NCBI GenBank assembly: GCA_964446585.1
Contig: CAYUPI010000010.1
Span: forward strand, 84,957 to 148,956
Direction: 5' to 3'
Length of the DNA stretch: 64,000 nucleotides
Source: CAYUPI01 sp964446585
Lineage (GTDB): Bacteria; Verrucomicrobiota; Verrucomicrobiia; Limisphaerales; UBA8199
Shown: piece after piece, positions 25,483 through 32,762 of the stretch
Numbering within the stretch: position 1 is the stretch's first letter
How the letters are laid out: every line of letters starts with the position of its first letter
The notes under the pieces: generated by a model
Database searches by the model: none
Seen by the model: the letters and a program-made list of their open reading frames with translations, nothing else
What the model was told of the DNA's origin: nothing
Made by a program: the position numbers and the translations under genes

Positions 25483-25908
25483 ATGTATAAGAAAATTCTT
25501 GTAGCGCTGGAGAACAGCACTGCGGATCAAAGTCTGCTGCCGCATGTGACCGAACTGGCCATGCGGCTGCATTCGCACTTGCTCTTGGTGCACGTGGCCG
25601 ATGGGTGGGTCGCCCGCAACTTCAATCAACTCAAGCTGGCCGAGTCCGAAGAGATGAAGGCCGACCGCCTTTATCTGGAGCAGACGGCGGCCCGGCTGAA
25701 AGCCGAAGGCTTGTCGGTGACATCACATTTGGCTTTGGGCGACCCTCCGACGGAGATACTAAAAACGGCTGAAACCGAGAAGTGCAGCCTGATTGCTATG
25801 ACCAGCCACGGCCATCGGCTCCTGGGCGATCTGCTCTTCGGCAGCACGATCCACGAAGTGCGCCATCGCACTTCTATTCCTGTTCTGTTAGTGAGGGCAG
25901 GGACGTAG
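25483..25908 (+). CDS. Universal stress protein (UspA family)
   Basis: The 141-residue protein has the Usp fold: M-Y-K-K-I-L-V-A-L-E-N-S at the start and L-L-L-V-H-V-A-D near 33-40. The ATP-binding signature near the C-terminus, M-T-S-H-G-H-R-L-L-G-D-L-L-F-G-S-T, matches G-x2-G-x9-G-S/T loosely, with H in place of the first G. Nucleotide binding is therefore probable but not certain. It is cotranscribed with mntH and may tune metal uptake under stress. The ATG at 25483 is chosen because the frame upstream overlaps the end of mntH. Confidence 0.85.
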   Translation: MYKKILVALENSTADQSLLPHVTELAMRLHSHLLLVHVADGWVARNFNQLKLAESEEMKADRLYLEQTAARLKAEGLSVTSHLALGDPPTEILKTAETEKCSLIAMTSHGHRLLGDLLFGSTIHEVRHRTSIPVLLVRAGT

Positions 25909-26090
25909 GCGAAGATCCAAGCACCAAGCACCAGAGAAGGCCCAAATCTTAAGGTTCGAGCACCAGCACAATGCGTCGATGCGATGCACGGATGTTTGAT
26001 ACACCCGCCTGAAGTTTCGCCGTTTTGTATGTGTTTGGGTTTTGGAGTTTTTCTGGAGCCTGGAGGTTGGAATTTGGAGATTGAACTCAG
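25909..26090. repeat. Degenerate simple-repeat palindrome, CCAAGCACC / GGAGGTTGG family
   Basis: The left arm (about 25916-25940) consists of CCAAGCACC units. The right arm (about 26035-26085) has TTGGAGTTTTTCTGGAGCC and GGAGGTTGGAATTTGGAG-type units. It fills the convergent gap between the usp and M32 peptidase genes. It belongs to the same family as 11160-11280 and 27637-27805. Confidence 0.55.
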
Positions 26091-27575
26091 TCAGCCGACG
26101 AATTTTTCTTGCAGGTACTCGACGTGATAATCACTCCGCGTCGGCTCCCCAGTGGCCTGCTGCATCAGCTCCTGCGGTTTGCGCCGCTGTCCGTGGCGAT
26201 GAACTTTTTCCCGCAGCCAACCGTTCAGACTCCGGTATTCGCCCCGAGCAAGCTCGGAGCCCAGGGTGGCAACGTCCTGAGCGGCCCGCCGCATCAGTTG
26301 AGCGGCATTCAGATTTCCAAGGGTGTAGGTTGGGAAATAGCCGAGCGTGCCCAGGCTCCAGTGGATGTCCTGCAAGCAACCGTCGGAATCTTTCGTCACC
26401 TTCAGTCCGAGCATTTTCTCAAATTCTTCGTTCCAGCAAGCCGGCACATCGGCGACAGCCAGTTGTCCTTCGATCAGCTTCAACTCCAGCTCGAAACGCA
26501 GGATGATGTGCAGGTCGTACGTGACCTGGTCAGCTTCCACACGAATGAAAGAAGGCGTAACACGATTGACGGCGGCAGTGATCTGCGCGGGGGACAATCT
26601 GCCGAGTTCCGGGAAATGCCGGCACGCCACCGGATGCCAGTGTTCCCAGAAGGCAGCGCTGCGCCCAACGTGATTTTCCCAGAGCCGCGATTGGGATTCA
26701 TGGAGACCGAGTGAGACCGCGCTGCCCAGCGGCATGCCGTAGTGTTGCGCCGGGAGGCCCTGCTCGTAAAGTCCGTGGCCGGCTTCGTGGAGAATGCCGT
26801 AAAAGGATTGAGTGAAGTTTTGCTCGTTATAGCGGGTGGTCAGGCGGCAGTCGGCCGGACCCATTGTGGAACAAAATGGGTGGGTGGTAGTATCGATGCG
26901 GCCCGCGTCGAAATCGAAACCGATGGCGGCGGCCACTTCACGATTGAGAGCTTGCTGGGCCGGGACCGGGTAGTTTCCATGCAGCAGCTCCTTGGGAACA
27001 GCCGCTGAGCGCTCGACGGCGGGGCCCAACACCGAGCCAATCGCCGGGCGCAGTTCTGCAAACAACGTCCGCAGTTGCGAGGCGCGCACACCCGGCTCGT
27101 ATTCCTCCACCAGCGCATCGTACGGCGACTCCTGGAAGCCCCAACAATCCGCCATCTGGCGGTTGACCTCGAGCACCTTCTTCAGGTGGGGCTTGAAGAT
27201 CGCAAACTCGGAGCTCTGTCGCGCCTGACGCCAGGCTTCTCGCGCGTGGGTGCGCACACGCTGGAATTTCTCGACCAGTCGCGTTGGCAGTTTGGTCGCC
27301 CGATCATAATGCCGGCGCCATTCGCGCACGTTGCCGGCCTCGTCGGACTCCGGCGCGAATCCATGCTGCTCGCAAGCCGAGATCCATTCGCCGACTTTTT
27401 TGGCGATGAACAGCCGATGGGTGTGGCCGCTCAGATGGGCGAGTTGCTCGGCGCGGAAATCCACGCCCCGCGTCGGCAGATAGGTTTCCACGTCCCAGGA
27501 GAGCAGCTCGCTGGCACTGGCGACGAGGGCGATTTCACGGGAGCGTTCGATGAGTTTCTTGTAAGGAGCGATCAT
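26091..27575 (-). CDS. M32 family carboxypeptidase (Taq-type)
   Basis: The 494-residue metallopeptidase has the zinc motif H-E-A-G-H at 263-267. The upstream T-R-Y-N-E-Q segment and downstream E-S-Q-S-R-L-W-E-N block are characteristic of thermostable carboxypeptidase 1 (Taq). It removes C-terminal residues, with broad specificity except before proline in known members. It is cytoplasmic and of full family length. The ATG at 27575 is preferred over an upstream TTG at 27623, which would add 16 residues not seen at the start of the family. It stands alone between two simple-repeat regions. Confidence 0.92.
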   Translation of the reverse strand: MIAPYKKLIERSREIALVASASELLSWDVETYLPTRGVDFRAEQLAHLSGHTHRLFIAKKVGEWISACEQHGFAPESDEAGNVREWRRHYDRATKLPTRLVEKFQRVRTHAREAWRQARQSSEFAIFKPHLKKVLEVNRQMADCWGFQESPYDALVEEYEPGVRASQLRTLFAELRPAIGSVLGPAVERSAAVPKELLHGNYPVPAQQALNREVAAAIGFDFDAGRIDTTTHPFCSTMGPADCRLTTRYNEQNFTQSFYGILHEAGHGLYEQGLPAQHYGMPLGSAVSLGLHESQSRLWENHVGRSAAFWEHWHPVACRHFPELGRLSPAQITAAVNRVTPSFIRVEADQVTYDLHIILRFELELKLIEGQLAVADVPACWNEEFEKMLGLKVTKDSDGCLQDIHWSLGTLGYFPTYTLGNLNAAQLMRRAAQDVATLGSELARGEYRSLNGWLREKVHRHGQRRKPQELMQQATGEPTRSDYHVEYLQEKFVG

Positions 27576-27636
27576 GGAGGAGAATGGGTCGCCGGGTTGC
27601 GTAATTTCAAAGGCTTGAAACAAGCTACCGTCCTAG

Positions 27637-27805
27637 GCTCCAACTTCCAAGCTCCAACCCCGAAAGCTTTCGGGGCAGACAACCCCCAAATTCCGATCAA
27701 AGCCCAAAATCAAACCAGGACGCTTGATTGTTTTTGGTGCCGCTTGGAATTTGATTATTGAGGCTTCTCTGGAGCTTGGTGGTTGGTGCTTGAAGCATTG
27801 TCCCC
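27637..27805. repeat. Degenerate simple-repeat palindrome, CTCCAA / TTGGAG family
   Basis: The left arm (about 27637-27660) has GGCTCCAACTTCCAAGCTCC-type units. An inner dyad CCCCGAAAGCTTTCGGGG lies at 27658-27675. The right arm (about 27760-27795) has CTGGAGCTTGGTGGTTGG units. It lies between the M32 peptidase and SDR genes. Confidence 0.55.
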
Positions 27806-27813
27806 GGTGTTTC

Positions 27814-28641
27814 TCACACTATACTCGGTTCAATCTCCGTTGGTTGCCACAACAAGCGTCCTTCCATCCCACCGGCGATTACGAGAGTCTGCCCGGTAAT
27901 ATGGCGCGCCAACTTATCGGATGAAAGAAATACTGCCGCGTGGACGATATCATCAGGCCGCGCGAGCTGCGGCAAAGCCATCGTCGAGGTGACTCGTCGG
28001 ATGGTGGCCCGCTCGGCGAGTTGGCCGGCATTGCGTGGCACCACAGTCCAACCCGGGCAAATGCAATTGATGCGGCCACCGCAATAAGTCTTCGTGTGCG
28101 GCGCGAGGCGTGAGATTTCGTTCTTGAGCGAGCGCGTGAGACCGTAGGCGATGGCCGCTTTGCCCGCGGCATAATCCGCGTGGCCCGCTTCGCCAAAGAC
28201 CGCGGCCGTCGAAGCGATCAATATAGCGTTGCCCCTCTTTTGGCGGCGGACGATCCGCAGAAACTCGCGCATGCTAATGAAGCAAGTGGTCAGCACGCCT
28301 TCGATCGTACGCTGCCACTGAGAAAGTGACATTTGGTGCAAAGGCACTTCTTTCTTTTCCCACCAGCCGGCGTTGGCAATGAGCGTGTCAATCCGGCCAA
28401 AGCGTTTCAAGGCCCGGGCAAAGAGGCGTTGGACTTCCAGAGCATTCGCAAGATCGGCGCGAACGGCCAGCGCTCCCGTCGGTGAAAGTTCGCGCTGGAG
28501 CGCGACGGCTGCCGCTCGATGACGATGATAATGGAGCACCAAATGTGCGCCTTCCGCGGCAAACGCGCGCGCAATGGCCGAGCCGATCCCACCGGAGGCG
28601 CCGGTCACCATCATCACCTTGCCTGCGAGATCAGCGTTCAA
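27814..28641 (-). CDS. Short-chain dehydrogenase/reductase
   Basis: This is a classical SDR of 275 residues. The NAD(P) loop T-G-A-S-G-G-I-G is at ~13-20, N-A-G at ~89-91, a catalytic Ser in I-A-S-T-A near 144, and Y-A-A-G-K (Y-x-x-x-K) near 156. The H-Y-H-R-H-R after the second strand is basic, which favours NADP(H). The substrate cannot be told. The start is a TTG at 28641 that overlaps the stop of the preceding small gene by 11 bases, so it forms the end of a three-gene run with 28631-28960 and 28965-29417. Confidence 0.85.
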   Translation of the reverse strand: MNADLAGKVMMVTGASGGIGSAIARAFAAEGAHLVLHYHRHRAAAVALQRELSPTGALAVRADLANALEVQRLFARALKRFGRIDTLIANAGWWEKKEVPLHQMSLSQWQRTIEGVLTTCFISMREFLRIVRRQKRGNAILIASTAAVFGEAGHADYAAGKAAIAYGLTRSLKNEISRLAPHTKTYCGGRINCICPGWTVVPRNAGQLAERATIRRVTSTMALPQLARPDDIVHAAVFLSSDKLARHITGQTLVIAGGMEGRLLWQPTEIEPSIV

Positions 28642-28960
28642 GCTTTATTGGCGGGAAAAAACTGCCAAACACCGGTGGAATCTCCCGCGCAACACATCGC
28701 AGACTCGTCCCACGCAAAAGCAGAGATCGATTTAATTCTTCCGGCGTGAGCGTGGACGTCAATGCTTCTTCAACGAGCTGCCGATGTTCGATAAACCGCT
28801 CGCGGCCTGGATGCCGTTCGTCCAGCCAATGCTCCAACAGGCGGGCGCGCATTTCGGGAATCCGCCACATTCGACGCCCGTATTGCAACCGGGCTTCGTC
28901 CTGATAGTTCCGATAGGGGCCCCAGATCTCAAGCTCAGCGTCTGCCGACGTTGCATTCAC
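28631..28960 (-). CDS. Small hypothetical protein
   Basis: The 109-residue product is rich in Arg, Glu and Leu and has no signal peptide or membrane segment. The middle (L-L-E-H-W-L-D-E-R-H-P-G-R-E-R-F-I-E-H) is predicted helical. No family was recognised. The start is a GTG at 28960, 4 bp after the stop of the nucleotidyltransferase-like gene. Its end overlaps the SDR start. The tight packing suggests a two-gene cassette with its upstream neighbour. Confidence 0.5.
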   Translation of the reverse strand: MNATSADAELEIWGPYRNYQDEARLQYGRRMWRIPEMRARLLEHWLDERHPGRERFIEHRQLVEEALTSTLTPEELNRSLLLRGTSLRCVAREIPPVFGSFFPPIKLER

Positions 28961-28964
28961 GCGG

Positions 28965-29417
28965 TCAATTTACCAGTCCAATGCGTTTGGCCCAAGCAGC
29001 GTGTGCGTGGTCGCGAGGCTCGCCTCGTTTCAACTTCGGAATCAACAAATCTCCAGGTGACGGCACCTCCACGGACAAGCGTTGATAATCCTTTAGTGAG
29101 GCACGGGTTTTCCAGTCCAGTGGGAACTCTCTCAAAACAGAATCCGGCATCAAATTCACGTGCCAGCCGTGGACCTTCTCGAATTCGCTTCCGATAATCG
29201 ATTCGTAGCAGAGCCGGGCAATTTCGTCCGAGTCCGTGATCGGGTCAACGTCCATGCTGCTTTCAGGCAAGGCCATTCCTATCCCACGTTGCGCCGCATG
29301 CCACAGCAGGCCTCCTGAGCCAATCAATATCATTCGGCCCGGAGCGGTTAGATTCTTTCCCAACTCGACCAGCCACTCTTCCACCTGATGAGGAAATTTT
29401 AACTCTCGACGCGGCAC
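28965..29417 (-). CDS. Nucleotidyltransferase-like (DUF6036/AbiEii-type) protein
   Basis: The 150-residue product contains I-L-I-G-S-G-G-L-L near residue 31, followed by S-M-D-V-D-P at ~53-58. Together these resemble the G-S/G-G ... D-x-D pattern of minimal nucleotidyltransferases such as the DUF6036 or AbiEii families. A later V-P-S-P-G-D-L-L-I-P-K-L-K-R-G segment is typical of the same group. Such proteins are often half of toxin-antitoxin pairs; the adjoining small gene could be the partner. The start is a GTG at 29417. The assignment is tentative. Confidence 0.55.
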   Translation of the reverse strand: MPRRELKFPHQVEEWLVELGKNLTAPGRMILIGSGGLLWHAAQRGIGMALPESSMDVDPITDSDEIARLCYESIIGSEFEKVHGWHVNLMPDSVLREFPLDWKTRASLKDYQRLSVEVPSPGDLLIPKLKRGEPRDHAHAAWAKRIGLVN

Positions 29418-29444
29418 AAACCACTGCTCCAGTAATCGGAGCCT

Positions 29445-30101
29445 CTAGCCCGCCGGGGGCCCGCCGAAATGCGCCTTCCACGACGTGTATGCCGCCTCGT
29501 CGCTCGCGATTGCGTCAATCGCAGCCGCCAGTGCTTCTATTCTTACGACGCCTGAGAAAACCGCGCGGTCTCCGATCTCGTTCTCGACCAGGAAAGTCGG
29601 GCGCTGATTGACTTGCAGTTTGTGGAATTCTTCGGTCGTCCCCAGTGTGCGCGCCGCCACTTCGGGCGATTTCGCGCGCGCCAGCAGTTTTGCCGCGTCC
29701 AACCCACCGGCACTAGAAGCTACTTCGACGGCCACATCCCAGCGTCCGACCTTCTTGCCTTCCCGCATCGCGGCATGAGCAATGGCCAGACGGACGCGGT
29801 CATCGGCGACGCCAAAGTCCTTCGCCGCCTCGGCGACGTAGTTGGGGACGAGGTATTCTTTGATCTCCGGTTCAAACCAACCGGCGTTCAGCATGAACGG
29901 CGAGCGCATGATCGAGCCGCTGCGCCGGTAAAACCATTCGCACTGGGATTTGGACTGGGGATAGGCCTCGGGCGGCATCTGGGCAACCTTCCAGCCGAAC
30001 TCGACCTGGCCGCCGTACCGCCGCTTTAATTCCGCCCATGCCGGCTCAGCCCAGAAACACCACGAGGAGGTGACTTCCAGATAGTAGGTGACCTTGACCA
30101 T
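29445..30101 (-). CDS. DsbA-fold (thioredoxin-like) protein lacking the first active-site Cys
   Basis: The 218-residue protein has the FrnE/HCCA-isomerase-like layout. A first strand Y-Y-L-E-V-T is followed by S-S-W-C-F-W-A-E-P where DsbA-family members have C-P-W-C. A helical insertion comes next, then a closing cis-Pro loop N-Q-R-P-T-F-L-V near 174. With Ser replacing the nucleophilic Cys it should not be a dithiol oxidase; a glutathione-dependent transferase or isomerase of the kappa/HCCA type is a reasonable alternative. No signal peptide is seen, so it is probably cytoplasmic. The ATG at 30101 begins the conserved fold. Confidence 0.7.
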   Translation of the reverse strand: MVKVTYYLEVTSSWCFWAEPAWAELKRRYGGQVEFGWKVAQMPPEAYPQSKSQCEWFYRRSGSIMRSPFMLNAGWFEPEIKEYLVPNYVAEAAKDFGVADDRVRLAIAHAAMREGKKVGRWDVAVEVASSAGGLDAAKLLARAKSPEVAARTLGTTEEFHKLQVNQRPTFLVENEIGDRAVFSGVVRIEALAAAIDAIASDEAAYTSWKAHFGGPPAG

Positions 30102-30173
30102 GGCCGCAGGCTCGCGCAATGGAGCGGTGAAGTCGAGGACGAAGCGAGTTCGAGCCGCACGCAAAATGGCGAA

Positions 30174-30905
30174 TTATTTCAGGGCTGTCCAGACGCGATG
30201 GACGTCGTCATGGTCTTCGAGCGCTTGTAAAAACTGGCCGGCTTCGAGTTGCTGCTGCGGATCGAGCGCGGGGTAGTTCTTGGGCACATAGCCAAGTTCG
30301 CTCGTGATGACTTTCCAACCATTTTGGGAGAGCCATTTGGAAACCGCATGCACCGCGGCGCGGTCGGTGATGAAACGCGCGCCTGCAGTGCCCTCGGGGA
30401 CATCGTCGTTCTGCTCGTGAGCGAGCGGTTCCACCTCATTGGCGCCGGCCTCGATGGCCGCCGCTTCCAGGTCGGCGTTCGGGTCGGCCTGGTGGGCTTC
30501 CGCAATACCAACTTGCTCAAAGAGGAATTTGTTGCTGCCGGCCGTGCCCAGGTGGCCTTCACGAAACAGCGCGCGGATTTCCGGCGCCGTGCGGTTTACG
30601 TTATCCGTGTACACCTCGACAATGACGGGCACTTTATGCGGCGTGTAACCCTCGAAGACGACGTGTTCCATAGTCAGTTTCTCTGCGCCGGTGCCCGCGC
30701 CTTTCTTAATGGCGCGTTCGATCACGTCGCGCGACACGCTTTCCTTCCGCGCCTTCTCGACAGCAGCAGCCAGCCGGGCGTTGCTCTCCGCGTCCGGCCC
30801 GCCCATCTTGGCGGCGACCATCAGTTCGCGGACAATTTTTCCCGTCGCCTGCGCTTTCTTCATCGAAGCGACAGCGCGCTTCGCGTGCAGCCATTGACGT
30901 CCCAT
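30174..30905 (-). CDS. YebC/TACO1 family regulatory protein
   Basis: The 243-residue protein starts M-G-R-Q-W-L-H-A-K-R and carries the conserved blocks A-R-K-E-S-V-S-R-D-V-I-E-R-A-I-K-K-G and F-E-G-Y-T-P-H-K-V-P-V-I-V-E-V. Both define the YebC family. Members have been described as DNA-binding regulators (PmpR) and as translation factors that relieve stalling at proline runs. The usual N-terminal G-H-S-K-W variant is altered to G-R-Q-W-L-H-A-K here. The usual RuvC neighbour is absent. It ends 72 bp upstream of the DsbA-fold gene. Confidence 0.92.
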   Translation of the reverse strand: MGRQWLHAKRAVASMKKAQATGKIVRELMVAAKMGGPDAESNARLAAAVEKARKESVSRDVIERAIKKGAGTGAEKLTMEHVVFEGYTPHKVPVIVEVYTDNVNRTAPEIRALFREGHLGTAGSNKFLFEQVGIAEAHQADPNADLEAAAIEAGANEVEPLAHEQNDDVPEGTAGARFITDRAAVHAVSKWLSQNGWKVITSELGYVPKNYPALDPQQQLEAGQFLQALEDHDDVHRVWTALK

Positions 30906-30974
30906 CGCAGCGAAGGTAGCAGGAATGCCGAAGCAGTTTCAACCAACTCCGGGCCAGCGCCAAATGCGGGAAAC

Positions 30975-30998
30975 GTGTCTTATGATTGTAGGTGCCGA
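30975..30998. repeat. 24-bp repeat copy shared with 63927-63950
   Basis: This stretch (starting GTGTCTTATGATTGTAGG) matches the stretch at 63927-63950 at 20 of 24 positions. Its 3' part, GTAGGTGCCGACG, also resembles the arms of the palindromic element at 841-959. It may therefore be a degraded member of that family. Confidence 0.5.
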
Positions 30999-31003
30999 CG
31001 AGA

Positions 31004-31143
31004 GGGCGTGTTGCCCAAAGACCAACACTTGGGAAAGGGGCAACTCGCGGTCCGACGGTTGTGCCGAAATTCGAGAGAAATAAGCAGCTCGACGGTTGCT
31101 GCGGCCGGGGACGGCCGCACTCCGGCGTTTGGGCAACACGCCC
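31004..31143. repeat. 140-bp element with 16-bp perfect inverted ends and an internal REP unit
   Basis: The 16-bp end GGGCGTGTTGCCCAAA (31004-31019) has its exact inverse complement at 31128-31143. Inside, 31096-31124 is a copy of the CGGAGTG...GCAGCAA hairpin family found at 8065-8175, in inverted orientation. No open frame of note lies inside. The element sits between the ligase gene and yebC. Confidence 0.7.
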
Positions 31144-31181
31144 GAAAGGAGGCTCTGATCGAAAAATCCAAAATTGGCCGG

Positions 31182-32762
31182 CTAGCCGGCCGTTTCCTCG
31201 ACCGCTTCCCCGTTGGTTGCCGCGCCAGAGGCGGAGTTCGCGTTTGGGGCAATGGCAGGATCGAGGTCCACTTTGGCAGCCGGCTTGGATTTTGGCCGAT
31301 TGTCCACCAGCTTTTGTTCCTTGAGCAAGGCGCCCACGCCCTGGAGCCGCCGCATTTCTTCGGCAGAATGGAACAGGATTCGATTGGGACCGATTTCGAG
31401 CCGGGTGACGCAGCGTCGGCTCAGCTCGCGGCTCACATCCGTTTCGTTGGTTCCGTTGAGTTTTTGAACGTGGAGAATTAGTTCGTCCAGTTCCAGCGGA
31501 TCATCGTGCGCTTTTCTTAGCTCGACCTGCCAGGAGCCAATCTGGGGGCAGTCATCGAGCACATGCTCCAGCTCATTGAAATCAACCAGCGTCCCTTTGA
31601 TTTTATCGAGGGCCATCTCTTTGATCTCGGAGCGGCGCGAAATGTTGCCCACCAGTCGTGGCAGGGTGCGGCCGCAGTGCGGGCAGGGTTCGTATCTCAG
31701 GCCACCGTCGATGTAGTCGCCGGTGCGATAACGCAAGACGACCGAGCCGCGGGCCGCCAGAGGTGTAAACACCATCTCGCCGGGCTGGCCTGGGGGGAGG
31801 GGTCGCCCCGTGCTCGGATCGATGACTTCGATGACGCACAGATCTGGCCCGATATGATACCCACCCGATGGCTGGTCGTGTGGGAATGGACATTCCGTCC
31901 AGGCCTGTTTCGCTTCGGTGAAACCGTAGGTGGCCAAAACCGCCATGTTCGGAGCGCCCAACTCCGCCGCCAAACCGCGGAGCTTTTCGCGCAGCCCCTC
32001 GCTTACCTTTTCTCCCGCCAGCACGATGGCCCGAAGATTCTTGCAGCGGATGCCATCCTCCACCGCCTGTTGCAGCAGATGATAGACAAAGGTCGGCATG
32101 CCGATGAGCACGTTAGGCTTGAAAGTGCCGAGGAGGCGGAGATTGCCTTCGGTGCCCATGACTTTGCCGCCGCCCGAGCTGAGCGTCATCAGGCCGGCGG
32201 TTGTGCCCGCATAATGCGCCAGCCAAAAAGCCAGATGCGGCGCGAAGGGCAGCGTGCTGAGCAAACGCTCTTCCGGTCGAGCCGTGCACACCTCGGCGAT
32301 CCGCCCGGCTACGGTGGAGAGGTTGTCCAGATCGCGCCGCGTAAAGACAAACGGAGTCGGCTCTGCACTGCGGCCGGTGGTGAAAGTGACAAACATCGGG
32401 CGGAATTCAGCTTCAAGTTCCTTTCTCACCCGTTCACGTCCGCGCGTCAGGGCGCGCCAGATAGTGGCCGGACGCCGCGCCAGCGTCTTTTCGTCCGGGA
32501 TGATGATGAAGTCCCTGGCGCGTTGGGGGTGCTCCGGAGTGTTCTGTAGATCGGCTTTCGTAGTGAAAGGCACCTTCTGCAAATCGTCCAGCGTGCGGAT
32601 CGAGTCGGCCTCGAGCCGATGCTCCCGGAACAACTCGCGGTAGTGGGCCGAAAACGGCAGGACCACTGTTTGCAGGTAACGCCGAAGCTGTTCGGCCTGC
32701 AAACGGCGGACCACAGTCTCAGGCAACCGCTGCCATCGTTCCTCGAGCAAATTCCGCCTCAT
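31182..32762 (-). CDS. Adenylate-forming enzyme (phenylacetate-CoA ligase-like)
   Basis: The 526-residue protein resembles PaaK-type AMP-binding ligases. T-F-T-T-G-R-S-A-E-P-T-P lies near residue 126 at the phosphate-loop position. A-T-Y-G-F-T-E-A-K-Q is near 275, and L-R-Y-R-T-G-D-Y-I-D near 343. A C-P-H-C-G-R-T-L-P-R-L-V-G block near 358 is also seen in PaaK proteins. It should activate a carboxylic acid as an acyl-AMP and pass it to CoA or another thiol. A ~35-residue Ala/Pro/Asn-rich tail is extra. Its start overlaps the end of the patatin gene by 44 bases, so the two proteins probably act on the same lipid-derived acid. Confidence 0.8.
   Translation of the reverse strand: MRRNLLEERWQRLPETVVRRLQAEQLRRYLQTVVLPFSAHYRELFREHRLEADSIRTLDDLQKVPFTTKADLQNTPEHPQRARDFIIIPDEKTLARRPATIWRALTRGRERVRKELEAEFRPMFVTFTTGRSAEPTPFVFTRRDLDNLSTVAGRIAEVCTARPEERLLSTLPFAPHLAFWLAHYAGTTAGLMTLSSGGGKVMGTEGNLRLLGTFKPNVLIGMPTFVYHLLQQAVEDGIRCKNLRAIVLAGEKVSEGLREKLRGLAAELGAPNMAVLATYGFTEAKQAWTECPFPHDQPSGGYHIGPDLCVIEVIDPSTGRPLPPGQPGEMVFTPLAARGSVVLRYRTGDYIDGGLRYEPCPHCGRTLPRLVGNISRRSEIKEMALDKIKGTLVDFNELEHVLDDCPQIGSWQVELRKAHDDPLELDELILHVQKLNGTNETDVSRELSRRCVTRLEIGPNRILFHSAEEMRRLQGVGALLKEQKLVDNRPKSKPAAKVDLDPAIAPNANSASGAATNGEAVEETAG

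Noticed and set aside
30249..31481. 410-codon plus-strand open frame across yebC and the following gap
   Set aside because: It runs antisense to yebC, through the 140-bp repeat element and into the ligase gene; no recognisable domain or start signal.
31563..32549. 328-codon plus-strand open frame
   Set aside because: Antisense to the adenylate-forming ligase gene, whose motifs are intact; a composition artefact.
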